Assembly (NCBI GenBank): GCA_001897295.1
Contig: MKSN01000001.1
Span: forward strand, 516,011-580,010
Length of the DNA: 64,000 nucleotides
DNA from: Candidatus Saccharibacteria bacterium 49-20
Lineage (GTDB): Bacteria > Patescibacteriota > Saccharimonadia > Saccharimonadales > Saccharimonadaceae
Reading direction: 5' to 3'
Below, piece after piece: positions 20,193 through 29,398 of the stretch. Within the stretch, counting starts at the first letter, position 1. Every line of letters starts with the position of its first letter. The position numbers were made by a program, and so were the translations under genes. The notes below the pieces were generated by a model. That model had not been told where the DNA came from. It did no database searches and saw only the letters and a list, made by a program, of their open reading frames with translations.

Positions 20193-21866
20193 TTATTGTA
20201 GCATGGACTCATCTTCGCTAGGCTCGATAACCACCGATGCGCAGCCCGTGCGATGCGTTTCAGCTGGAAGCGACTGACCGTTATAGGTCATCGCCCCTGA
20301 AGTAATTCCATATAGGCGAACACTCGTATTTTCAGATGTCACTCCGCCTGCGCATACATCCGGCTGCGTCACGTTCAACTCGCGCACCGTCCCGGCTGAT
20401 ACCTGGAGACCACTCTTCGCTTGAACCTCAAGGCTTTGGATCGTGCTTTCATCAAGCGCAACCGAACCAAGTCCCTTGACGCTCACCTTTTGGTAAGATC
20501 CCGCTACTGAAATTTGAGAGTTTTCATGGAGCGAATCGACCGTCAGTGTGTCCTGAGTGGTTCCGTTGTACGAGAGCTGCGAGCCACCGTTGCCTGAATC
20601 GACCACTACAGTTGCGATCGCCGGACCATATACTGTAAGAATTGGCTGCACGAATGAGTTACGGAAGCTACTTGGAACCTCTAGCGTGATCGACACCGCC
20701 TGGCCTTCAACCTTCACTACAGGCTTCGCCGATGGCAAAGCGGTAAGTTCGTAGCGCGCAGGGCCCTCGTCAACAACGTAGCGAATCGTTGCATACTGTG
20801 CGAAGAAATCAGTGTCACTTCCATCGGTCGCTTTCGCCTTCACTGAAAGTTTTACAGAATTCACGGTGCTAAATTCTTTTGGAAGATTCGCCGATGTCTC
20901 GCGCATCATACTGCGCGTCTCATTCGCTACGCGCCATGATTGTGTCGTTGAAATTGAAAGTGTCGCCGCCACCGAAGCAATTCCAAGTACCGTAATGATG
21001 ATTCCCGATACGACCATGCGCTTGGTAAGTTTTCGTGCAAAAAATGCGTAGGCAATCAGCCCGAACAGTGCCGTCAGGAGCATCAGGCCAAATACTACAA
21101 TGCCAAACACAAGCCATACGATCCAAGCGTTTCCGTCGCCAAGTCCTGTAAACCCATTGGTAAGATCCATAAACTGCCCATTCATAGTTGCCGCAGCAAT
21201 CACGAGCCACGCAACAAGTAGAAATGTCAGAACTGCACCCGCCGCGCTTCCCGCGCCAAGCACGACCGAAAGGACGCGCTGCAGCACAGGGGCTACTCGA
21301 TTCTCGGGAGCTTTTTCTTCATCGGCATTCAGTTCCTTAATTGATTCAAGTGTCACGTCTTTACCTGCAAGCTGGAGCTTTTCAGTTGCGGTTCGAGCAG
21401 GTGGCAAAATAACCCAAAGTACAATATAGAGTAGCGCCGCAAACCCAAACGAAATGAACATGAGCACAATAAACCCAAGGCGCGCCCATACTGCATTAAA
21501 GTTAAAGTACGTCGCCACACCACTAAGCACCCCGCCAAGTACCGCATCGTCAACCGAACGATAGATACGTCGACTGCCCGCTTCTTGCACGGGTCCAACC
21601 GCAATATCACCCTCACCATCAGCAAACTCGTACGGTTCGCCAAGCTGCTTGCGAAGTGCGGCAACATCGTCACTGCTGATCACTCCGCCCGCCTTCACGC
21701 CGCGCTCATTAAGAAGTTCAGTCATGCGAATTTCAATGTCGGTCAGTACATCACTATCCTGTGTGTATGTCTCAAGGCTTTTAATATATTTTTCAAGTTG
21801 TTTTTTCGCCGCAATCTCAATGTCGTACGCGGTTTTTGCAATGTGAATTCGTGTAATTTCGTTCAT
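20193..21866 (-). CDS. PspC-domain membrane protein
   Basis: RRIYRSVDDAVLGGVLSGVATYFNFNAVWARLGFIVLMF...LLYIVLWVILP PspC domain. Confidence 0.88.
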   Translation of the reverse strand: MNEITRIHIAKTAYDIEIAAKKQLEKYIKSLETYTQDSDVLTDIEIRMTELLNERGVKAGGVISSDDVAALRKQLGEPYEFADGEGDIAVGPVQEAGSRRIYRSVDDAVLGGVLSGVATYFNFNAVWARLGFIVLMFISFGFAALLYIVLWVILPPARTATEKLQLAGKDVTLESIKELNADEEKAPENRVAPVLQRVLSVVLGAGSAAGAVLTFLLVAWLVIAAATMNGQFMDLTNGFTGLGDGNAWIVWLVFGIVVFGLMLLTALFGLIAYAFFARKLTKRMVVSGIIITVLGIASVAATLSISTTQSWRVANETRSMMRETSANLPKEFSTVNSVKLSVKAKATDGSDTDFFAQYATIRYVVDEGPARYELTALPSAKPVVKVEGQAVSITLEVPSSFRNSFVQPILTVYGPAIATVVVDSGNGGSQLSYNGTTQDTLTVDSLHENSQISVAGSYQKVSVKGLGSVALDESTIQSLEVQAKSGLQVSAGTVRELNVTQPDVCAGGVTSENTSVRLYGITSGAMTYNGQSLPAETHRTGCASVVIEPSEDESMLQ

Positions 21867-21876
21867 CGTACTCTCC

Positions 21877-22221
21877 TTATAGTTTCTTCATTGTTGCGGT
21901 CAATGCTGCGATCTTCTTACCTACTTGCGTGACCACTTCGTCTCCAAAATCGGTCGTCTTGTAGTATTTGCGCGGCGGCCCATGCTCGCTCTCTTGCCAT
22001 TCGTGTGACAATAAGCCGTCTTTTTGCAGGCGACTTAGAAGCGGATAGATCGTACCCTCCACCACCACCAACTCGGCGTCGCGAAGTTGCGTAATAATAT
22101 CACTCGTATATTTTGGTTCGTGCGAACAGGTTTTCAGTACGCAGTACGCCAAGAAGCCTTTTCGCAGCTGAGTCGCAAGCTGCTCGGCATATTCACTACT
22201 CGATGTGTGTTCACGTGTCAT
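21877..22221 (-). CDS. PadR family transcriptional regulator
   Basis: LRKGFLAYCVLKTC...VEGTIYPLLSRLQKDGLLSHEWQESEHGPPRKYYKTTDFG. Confidence 0.93.
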   Translation of the reverse strand: MTREHTSSSEYAEQLATQLRKGFLAYCVLKTCSHEPKYTSDIITQLRDAELVVVEGTIYPLLSRLQKDGLLSHEWQESEHGPPRKYYKTTDFGDEVVTQVGKKIAALTATMKKL

Positions 22222-22269
22222 GGTTCTATGTTATACAAGGTACTATAAAAAGTCAAACTACTTCTACGC

Positions 22270-22301
22270 AAAATAAAAAGCGGCTGGTTTCTACCAGCCG
22301 C
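22270..22301 (-). terminator. intrinsic terminator overlapping the 3' end of the DUF2207-like gene
   Basis: GCGGCTGGT AGAA ACCAGCCGC then TTTTTATTTT on minus; the TAG stop codon lies in the loop/stem. Confidence 0.88.
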
Positions 22302-24066
22302 CGCCACCACCGCCGCCGCCACCGCCGCCAGAGAATCCTCCCCCGCTCGACCCACCACTTGAGCTCGATGAAGAAATGCCGCCGTACGAAACTGCCGCCG
22401 TAGAAAAACTATGAAGCGATGCGGCGAAAATTGCCCCATTAAACGCTGCGCTACCCCCGTACCAATCCGGTGAGGTATTTGCTCGTGAGTAGAACTCGCC
22501 GAGTTGTTTTGCCCACTGCTGTTCTCGACCAAATAGAATTGCGTATGGTAACGTACGTTCGTATAGCTTCACAAGCTCGCCCGGTTCGTTCGTATTGAGC
22601 GTGTAGCCAATCTTTTCGGCAGTATCGGGTGCCTGCAGGAACTTCAAGCGCTCTACTTCTGAGGCCTTAATGTAACGATCAAGTCCAAGTACATAGCGAC
22701 GCACCACAAGGCCCTTGTCGGTAAGTGGGCGGATAGTCAGTCCAAACATCCAGATAATAAACGCCGCGATGCCCATGACAAACGAAAGTGTCAGTACACC
22801 CAAGACTAGGCAGATAATTGCCCAGCGATAAAAGAACTTCGAAACCCTTGGATCTTTGGCGCGAATCCCGTAAATACCCTCAAGCAACTTTTTGAGCTTA
22901 CTGTCGTTATCGAGCGTACGGCTGTGGTACGACATGTTATTGCGAAGCGTTTTAAGTGGAAGCTGCGAACCGACTTCTACCGAGCCATCAAACATGTCTG
23001 TAAGGATTTCGCGCTCCTCTTCACGAAGTGTCGAAAGGTCAGCCTTAATTTCAATTGTGTATTCCGCCGTTTTCCATGTTGATGCAGGCGCTGTCTCGAT
23101 AATCGCAATATAGCGGCGCACCGCGAGATCAATCAGCTGCGCAGTAAACGTCTGTCCGGACACGGCAACAGTCTGCGCCGACACCACCACGCTCGCGTCC
23201 TTAGGCGGGATATATTCAGCCACAATCGGATCTTGTTCTTTGGTGCGATACATACGGCGGTAAAACAATACACCCATAGTAATAATGAGGATCACCCCAA
23301 ACGGCACCATGAGTATTTGCAGCAGTAGCCAATACCCAAGCAGCCTTTCAAACAAACTCGCTTGGTATGCAGTGAACGTTTGACTCTTAAAACCGAGCGA
23401 AAAGGTCACGTTCTCACCAGCGCTCAAGTCATTCGCCCATGCTTTGTAGACCCCTGGTTCTTCTTCGGTGATTGCGCACGAGTTGGTTGCGTTTTGTGCA
23501 CCCGTGTAACAGTAAGGCTCACCCTCACGCGCAGTAATCAGCGCGTCGTCGATACGAGCCGTAATAGAGAGCTCCTCGATTGGGACTTGCCACTCCGTAC
23601 CATTAGTATCCCAGTACCATTCGTCGCGATTCGTATTCTGGAAGAATCGTGTCACGTCACGCTGCGTATATTCAATCACATAGGTAGTCAGGCCGTGCGC
23701 GTACGTCGCCGCATCGCCAATTCGTACAATCATTGCATCGCCTTCGCTACGAGTCGTGTAATTCCACGCCTGCCCTTCTAGGTCGGTCACGGAGTCAATT
23801 GAAACGTGGGTCGAGTGTCCATCATACGAAGTCGGAATAGCTCGCTCAATCCCGTGATTCTGATCACTCAGCGGAAAATCGGCGGTAATTGTTTCTTTTG
23901 TCTTTAAAACAGAATGGCCCTCGCTATCACGCGAGAGCTCATACTGAATATCATAGGTTGTAATGCGAAAACTATCCACGCTACCCTGCGCACTGGCAGT
24001 TCCAGGCAAAAGCACGCCCGTTACCACGAGCAAGGCTGCAAGTACTACCCCATAAAAGCGCTTCAT
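22291..24066 (-). CDS. DUF2207-like membrane protein with poly-Gly C-terminus
   Basis: Signal peptide, DUF2207-like ectodomain (YDIQYELSRDSEGHSVLKTKETITADFPL...NHGIERAIP), TM, C-terminal GGGFSGGGGGGGGGGGW. Confidence 0.85.
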   Translation of the reverse strand: MKRFYGVVLAALLVVTGVLLPGTASAQGSVDSFRITTYDIQYELSRDSEGHSVLKTKETITADFPLSDQNHGIERAIPTSYDGHSTHVSIDSVTDLEGQAWNYTTRSEGDAMIVRIGDAATYAHGLTTYVIEYTQRDVTRFFQNTNRDEWYWDTNGTEWQVPIEELSITARIDDALITAREGEPYCYTGAQNATNSCAITEEEPGVYKAWANDLSAGENVTFSLGFKSQTFTAYQASLFERLLGYWLLLQILMVPFGVILIITMGVLFYRRMYRTKEQDPIVAEYIPPKDASVVVSAQTVAVSGQTFTAQLIDLAVRRYIAIIETAPASTWKTAEYTIEIKADLSTLREEEREILTDMFDGSVEVGSQLPLKTLRNNMSYHSRTLDNDSKLKKLLEGIYGIRAKDPRVSKFFYRWAIICLVLGVLTLSFVMGIAAFIIWMFGLTIRPLTDKGLVVRRYVLGLDRYIKASEVERLKFLQAPDTAEKIGYTLNTNEPGELVKLYERTLPYAILFGREQQWAKQLGEFYSRANTSPDWYGGSAAFNGAIFAASLHSFSTAAVSYGGISSSSSSGGSSGGGFSGGGGGGGGGGGW

Positions 24067-24085
24067 ACGCTCTTATGATAGCATC

Positions 24086-24631
24086 TTAGGCAATAGTTTC
24101 GAGGAGTTCGCTGAGTGTTGCATCAATTTTTTGTGCAACTTCTTCTTGTTCAAGAATTGCGCCGTCAGGTGCGATATGCTTCATGAAGAAAAGGTTCGTC
24201 TGGTTATCCCCCACCTTCGCCTTCAAGTTCACGGCGAGTGACTCACGGGCAGTGGCGTGCGCCTGTCCTGCACCACTTGTCCATCCGTAGCCCACGAGTG
24301 CAACAGGCTTACCGTCCCACTCCTTGCCAATCCAGTCGATTGCGTTGAGCTGTACCGGCGCAAGCGTGTGGTTATACTCAGGTGTCACAAATACGACACC
24401 GTCAGCTTCGGCGACCTGCTTTGTCCACGCAATCACAGATTCATGCGTAGGTGCAAAGTCTGGTGACGTTGGTGAATTTGGGTCATCGAAGAACGGAAGG
24501 TTCATGTCCTTAAGGTTCGCAACGCTCACCTCGGCGCCCTTCGCATCAGCCGCATCAACAACGAGCGGTACAATTTTTTCATTTACACTATTTGGTCGGA
24601 CACTGCCGGTCACAACTAAAATACGAGCCAT
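24086..24631 (-). CDS. NADPH-dependent FMN reductase family protein
   Basis: ILVVTGSVRPNSVNEKI...VFVTPEYNHTLAPVQLNAIDWIGKEWDGKPVALVGYGW. Confidence 0.9.
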   Translation of the reverse strand: MARILVVTGSVRPNSVNEKIVPLVVDAADAKGAEVSVANLKDMNLPFFDDPNSPTSPDFAPTHESVIAWTKQVAEADGVVFVTPEYNHTLAPVQLNAIDWIGKEWDGKPVALVGYGWTSGAGQAHATARESLAVNLKAKVGDNQTNLFFMKHIAPDGAILEQEEVAQKIDATLSELLETIA

Positions 24632-24692
24632 CAATAAGATCCCCTTTTTATATTTACTATATTTAGTATAGCAATAATTTCAAAGGATGCAA

Positions 24693-25112
24693 CTACAAGC
24701 CGTGCTTTTTGATATGCTTAAGGGTTTTATGCTTTACCGTGCGGCGAACTTTAGGAGTGTCCTCGACGCCGTACTTCGCAAGGATTGAAGCAACAGCCCT
24801 ATTCACCTGCTGGTCTTCCTTAATACCCTCTTCAATCTTTTCAGTAAGATTCGTAACCTGGCGCAGTTCTTCATGGACATCGCGGACAATACGCTTCATC
24901 GCGCGGCTCTGTCGCAGACCATTTACCACCGAAAGAATCGCCAATACAAGCGCGACAATACTTAGAATATACGTAAATGCCTCGTACGCAACGCCACCAT
25001 AGTTATAGACGTAGCGCGATACCAAAAGCACCAGCCCTACCGTCACAACGATAATAAGCGCGATGATTAAAAGCTGGAACTTACGCGTCGGGTTCATCAA
25101 CCTGAGTTTCAA
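24693..25112 (-). CDS. hypothetical two-TM membrane protein
   Basis: Two TM segments and basic C-terminus; overlaps lysS end. Confidence 0.7.
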   Translation of the reverse strand: MKLRLMNPTRKFQLLIIALIIVVTVGLVLLVSRYVYNYGGVAYEAFTYILSIVALVLAILSVVNGLRQSRAMKRIVRDVHEELRQVTNLTEKIEEGIKEDQQVNRAVASILAKYGVEDTPKVRRTVKHKTLKHIKKHGL

Positions 25113-26616
25113 AAGTTACTTCTGGATACAGTGATTTTGTCACCTCGTCGTACTCGTGACGAAGCTGAGGGAATGGCACACCTTCACGTGCGGTCACGCC
25201 TTCGAAAATCCAAAATACACGCTCGCTGTAGCCCCAGCCACACGCTGGTGGCATGCCATATTCGAGCATTTCAACGTAATCGATATCCAACATCATGGCC
25301 TCTTCGTCACCCGCGTCACGCATACCTTGTTGTTCAAGGAAGCGATCAAGCTGATCAACCGGGTCATTAAGTTCAGAAAATCCATTACCTAGTTCAGAAC
25401 CCGCAATCACAGGCTGGAAGCGCTCAACCACACGATCGTCCTCGGGGTTAGCCTTTGCGAGAGGCGAAATAAACTTAGGAGTGTTAATAAGCCACACCGG
25501 ACCTACGACATCTTTACGAATATTCTTCCAAAGCTTGTCGATGCCACGCGCACGGTTTTCGGTTTGCTCAACTTCGAGCTTATTGTCGACGAGCGCTTTC
25601 TTCACATCGTCAAGCGAGCTTTCATATACATCAATGTTGTAGCGGTCTTTAATAATCGTCGCGTAATCCCAAACTTCCCACTCGCCCGCCATATTTACTT
25701 CTTGCCCATTCAGGGTAAATTGAAGCGTGCCAAAAGTCTTTTGAAGTACATCTTTGTAAAGCTCTTCCATGAACTTCATGCCGTCTTGCCAGTTAGCGTA
25801 GGCCCAGTACCATTCCATCGCCACGTGCTCAGGAAGGTGTTCGTCTGAATAGTTTTCGTTGCGGAAACGAGGCCCAATGTCATAGACCTTTTCAAAGCCC
25901 GCACCAATAAGGCGCTTCAATGGTAACTCGTGACTAATGCGAAGGTAGAAGTCTTGGTCGAGTGCATCCATGTGTGTCACAAATGGATTTGCGTCAGCAC
26001 CACCGGTCGTGTGCTCGAGCACTGGCACATTCACTTCAATAAAGCCGTTGTGATTCAAGAAGTCGCGAGTCGCCTGCCAAAACTTTGAACGGCGCACGAA
26101 GCGTTCACGCACATCAAGGTTGACGTTCATGTCGATGTAACGACGACGCATGCGCTCTTCCTTGTTGGTGAAGCCGTCTTGTGCGCTCGGCATTGGACGA
26201 AGAGCCTTAGTAAGAAGACGAAGAGTCTGCACTTCCACAGAAACTTCTCCAGTCTTGGTTTTAATCACGGGGCCAGTCGCCTCGAGAAAGTCGCCCGTAT
26301 CAAGCAGTGGCAAGTCTGCCAAAGAAAGTACGCCCGCTGCAGTGTCACGATCCGCCACTTTTCCCTCTTGCAGGAAAAGTTGAATTTCGTCAGTTTGATC
26401 ACGTACCACAATAAAGGCGAGCTTACCGAACTTACGAATACCCATAACTCGACCGGCAACAGTTACCTGTTTACCTTCGAGGGTCTCAAAGTCAGTTTTC
26501 ACGTCGCCCGCGTTGTGTGTGCGATGACTCTCGGCCGGATACGGGTTAAAGCCGAGTGCTTTTAGGTCTGCAAGCTTGCGCAGACGCTCATCACGAAAAT
26601 CTTTTAGTGTCGCCAT
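25081..26616 (-). CDS. lysS: lysyl-tRNA synthetase (class II)
   Basis: OB-fold VTVAGRVMGIRKFGKLAFIVVRD; class II motifs FRNENYSDEHLPEHVAMEWYWAY. Confidence 0.96.
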   Translation of the reverse strand: MATLKDFRDERLRKLADLKALGFNPYPAESHRTHNAGDVKTDFETLEGKQVTVAGRVMGIRKFGKLAFIVVRDQTDEIQLFLQEGKVADRDTAAGVLSLADLPLLDTGDFLEATGPVIKTKTGEVSVEVQTLRLLTKALRPMPSAQDGFTNKEERMRRRYIDMNVNLDVRERFVRRSKFWQATRDFLNHNGFIEVNVPVLEHTTGGADANPFVTHMDALDQDFYLRISHELPLKRLIGAGFEKVYDIGPRFRNENYSDEHLPEHVAMEWYWAYANWQDGMKFMEELYKDVLQKTFGTLQFTLNGQEVNMAGEWEVWDYATIIKDRYNIDVYESSLDDVKKALVDNKLEVEQTENRARGIDKLWKNIRKDVVGPVWLINTPKFISPLAKANPEDDRVVERFQPVIAGSELGNGFSELNDPVDQLDRFLEQQGMRDAGDEEAMMLDIDYVEMLEYGMPPACGWGYSERVFWIFEGVTAREGVPFPQLRHEYDEVTKSLYPEVTFETQVDEPDA

Positions 26617-26676
26617 ATCACCAAGTAGTATAGCACACCTCTGTTGCTAAGCATCTATACCCCACCCGCCAATCAC

Positions 26677-26778
26677 CGCTCATATACTTCCGAAACTTGC
26701 TTCACGCAAAGAGCCCTAAGGGTCTCTACGCCTTAGAGCTCTTTGGTTACGCGAAAGTGTTCTTGAAGTATATGAGCG
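26677..26778 (+). repeat. intergenic long-hairpin element E1 (core on + strand)
   Basis: Outer arms CGCTCATATACTTC / GAAGTATATGAGCG; core CGAAACTTGCTTCACGCA...TAAGGGTCTCTACGCCTTA...TTGGTTACGCGAAAGTGTTCTT. Confidence 0.9.
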
Positions 26779-26795
26779 CCACTCGGCTTGGCAAA

Positions 26796-27251
26796 CTAGC
26801 CTACTGAAACAACAGTGTAGTTAATATCACCCTTAGGTGTCGTGATGGTGACCTTATCGTCAACCTTCTTGCCGTAAAGTGCCATACCGATTGGAGATTC
26901 GTTGCTTACCTTACCCTCGAGTGGGTTCGCCTCAACTGGACCAACGATTGTATAAACAACGGTCTTTGCACCAGTCTTAAGTTCAACGCGGCTTCCGAGG
27001 CCAATGGCGCTCTTCTTTGACGTCTTAATAATCTCGGCGTTTGTCACGATATCTTCGATTTCAGCGATACGAGTTTCAAGCAGACCCTGCTCTTCACGAG
27101 CGGCGTCATATTCAGCGTTTTCACTCAGGTCACCAAAGTCACGGGCTTCAGCGATCTTGTCGGCAACCGCGCCGCGACGAGACTTCAGCTCTTCGAGCTC
27201 AAGTTCGAGTTCTTTTTTACCTTCAGCGGTAATTTGATAGTGCTTCTTCAT
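26796..27251 (-). CDS. greA: transcription elongation factor GreA
   Basis: ITAEGKKELELELEELKSRRGAVADKIAEARDFGDLSENAEYDAAREEQ. Confidence 0.96.
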   Translation of the reverse strand: MKKHYQITAEGKKELELELEELKSRRGAVADKIAEARDFGDLSENAEYDAAREEQGLLETRIAEIEDIVTNAEIIKTSKKSAIGLGSRVELKTGAKTVVYTIVGPVEANPLEGKVSNESPIGMALYGKKVDDKVTITTPKGDINYTVVSVG

Positions 27252-27297
27252 TTGTTATTAATCCTTTTCAAAAACTAATTCCGCTTCCTTCGCGGAA

Positions 27298-27325
27298 CCC
27301 CCCACGCTATATGTAGCGTGGGGGG
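27298..27325. terminator. strong hairpin between proS and greA
   Basis: 12-bp stem CCCCCCACGCTA TATG TAGCGTGGGGGG. Confidence 0.6.
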
Positions 27326-27343
27326 CATGTATAAAACCTCTAT

Positions 27344-28582
27344 TTATGCTATTTTAGCAAGCAGCTCGTCGAGTGTCAATAACTCTGTTTCACCCCCGTT
27401 ACGTGGTGTAAATTCAAGCTTTCCGTCCCCTATTAGGCGTTCGCTAATGGTAACACGGTACGGCAAACCAATCAACTCAGCGTCAGCGAACTTCGCGCCC
27501 GGACGCTCGTCGCGGTCATCAAACAGTACCGTCACCCCTGCTGCTTGAAGCTTTTCGTAAAGCTCATTGGCCTGCTCGGCAACATTTCCAATACTCACAA
27601 GGTAAGCCTTATACGGTGCGACGTTTTCTGGCCATACAAGCCCCTTATCATCCGCAAAGTGCTCTGCGATAAGTCCCATGAGGCGGCTTGGGCCAATGCC
27701 GTAGCTTCCCATAATGACCGGCTTTGATTCACCATTTTCATCTGTAAATTTAAGATCGAGTGGATCCGAGAAGCGTGTGCCGAGGGTAAAGATATTGCCC
27801 ACTTCAACCGCCTTCACTTCTTCGAGCTCGTCTTTTGACACACCAAGCTCAGCGAGCACTTCATCGGTATAGACTTCTTCGTTGATTGCAATGTTCTTTT
27901 CGCGGTGCAGATAAATAATATCCTCACCTACTTCGCTAATCGTTTGGAATTCGTGGCTAAACTTTGCGAAGCTTCCGCCGCTCGCAAATGTCTTAAAGGT
28001 GCTGTCGCCAAGCCCAAGACGCTCAAAGACACGGTCATAGGCCAAAGAAATCTTTTCATAAAAGGCATCGTGCTCTTCTTGAGTGCGGCTAAAGCTGTAG
28101 AGGTCTTTCATCCAGAACTCACGTCCACGCATCAGGCCACTCTTCGAGCGAAGTTCGTTACGGAACTTAATCTGGAATTGGTATGGGTAAAGTGGAAGGT
28201 CCTTATAGCTATGAATGTAGCTCTTCATGAGCTTCGTAAGTGGCTCTTCGTGGGTTGGCGCAAGACCGAGCTCGCTTCCATTCGCAAGCTTTGTCTTAAA
28301 CCAGACGTCGAGCACGCTGTCGTCCCAGCGCCCTGAAGCTTCCCAGACTGCACTTGGCTGAAGCGCCGTCAGGCTAATTTCATTACCGCCCACTGCGTCC
28401 ATCTCTTCGCGGATGATTTGAATAATATTCTCTAGCACCTTCTTACCCAGCGGCAAGTACGCGTACACCCCCGCCATCTCTTTGTAGACAAAGCCGGCGC
28501 GAATTAACAGCTGGGCGTTCTTAGCGACTTCATCAGCTGGGGCGTTTTTGAGTGTTTTTGTGAATAAATGAGTAACTCGCAT
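27344..28582 (-). CDS. proS: prolyl-tRNA synthetase, bacterial type without the INS editing domain
   Basis: YAYLPLGKKVLENIIQIIREEMDAVGG, FRNELRSKSGLMRGREFWMKDLYSF; 412 aa, INS domain region absent. Confidence 0.95.
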   Translation of the reverse strand: MRVTHLFTKTLKNAPADEVAKNAQLLIRAGFVYKEMAGVYAYLPLGKKVLENIIQIIREEMDAVGGNEISLTALQPSAVWEASGRWDDSVLDVWFKTKLANGSELGLAPTHEEPLTKLMKSYIHSYKDLPLYPYQFQIKFRNELRSKSGLMRGREFWMKDLYSFSRTQEEHDAFYEKISLAYDRVFERLGLGDSTFKTFASGGSFAKFSHEFQTISEVGEDIIYLHREKNIAINEEVYTDEVLAELGVSKDELEEVKAVEVGNIFTLGTRFSDPLDLKFTDENGESKPVIMGSYGIGPSRLMGLIAEHFADDKGLVWPENVAPYKAYLVSIGNVAEQANELYEKLQAAGVTVLFDDRDERPGAKFADAELIGLPYRVTISERLIGDGKLEFTPRNGGETELLTLDELLAKIA

Positions 28583-28597
28583 AGTATTTATATTGTA

Positions 28598-29398
28598 CTA
28601 GAGAAGTGACGGATTGATAAACAGTAAATAAAAGGCCACGCCATTTTTAATCATATGAAGTAAAATCGGCGCCCAGAGGCTGCCCGTGTAGACGCGCAGT
28701 AGACACAGTACGATACTGAGCACGAACACATCGATACCCACGTTCCACTGGAAATGCACTACCGCAAATAACACGCTCGTAAGTAGGATCGACAGCCAAA
28801 GTGGCGCATATTTACGCAATTTCCCTAGCAAATAGCCACGAAACAGCACCTCTTCAGCGATTGGCGCCACAACCACCAGGCTCAAGAACGCCAAGATATA
28901 TTCGGGTCGCGTTGCAATTTCTGCAAAGCCCGTTTCTTGCGTTTGTGAATAGTCCACGAAGGTCAGCGCCTGCGTTGCGATCGCCGTCACAATAGTCGTG
29001 AGCACTAAGTAGACAAACATTCCCAGCGGTGACCATACAAAATCCATCCACTGCGGAAGTCGCTGCAAGCCAAGTTCTTCCCTTGTGGTCGGTCGCTTTT
29101 TCACGAACCACGGCACTCCTACTACTAGGAAAATAGCGAGCGCGTAAATAACCACACCACCGACGGTATTAAAAATTATTGCGTTAATCGATGAGAAATC
29201 CACCCCCATCGCCTGCAGTCCCGATATGGCCGCGAGGATAATCGCCTGTGCCAACATAAAGCCCAAAAATACCCACGCAGGGAGTCCAATCACAAACAGC
29301 AATCGCTTGGTCGGCGAATATTTATGCGGTTGCGGCACAGGCGGCTCGGGTTGAGTCGCCTGTAACGAACTTGGGGCGCTAGAAGAGTTTAGCGACAT
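28598..29398 (-). CDS. CPBP family intramembrane metalloprotease
   Basis: APIAEEVLFRGYLLGKLRK and VVHFQWN motifs. Confidence 0.9.
   Translation of the reverse strand: MSLNSSSAPSSLQATQPEPPVPQPHKYSPTKRLLFVIGLPAWVFLGFMLAQAIILAAISGLQAMGVDFSSINAIIFNTVGGVVIYALAIFLVVGVPWFVKKRPTTREELGLQRLPQWMDFVWSPLGMFVYLVLTTIVTAIATQALTFVDYSQTQETGFAEIATRPEYILAFLSLVVVAPIAEEVLFRGYLLGKLRKYAPLWLSILLTSVLFAVVHFQWNVGIDVFVLSIVLCLLRVYTGSLWAPILLHMIKNGVAFYLLFINPSLL

Noticed and set aside
22300-22335. CCGCCGCC tandem run as a microsatellite or repeat array
   Set aside because: It is the codon-level consequence of the poly-Gly C-terminus of the 22291-24066 product.
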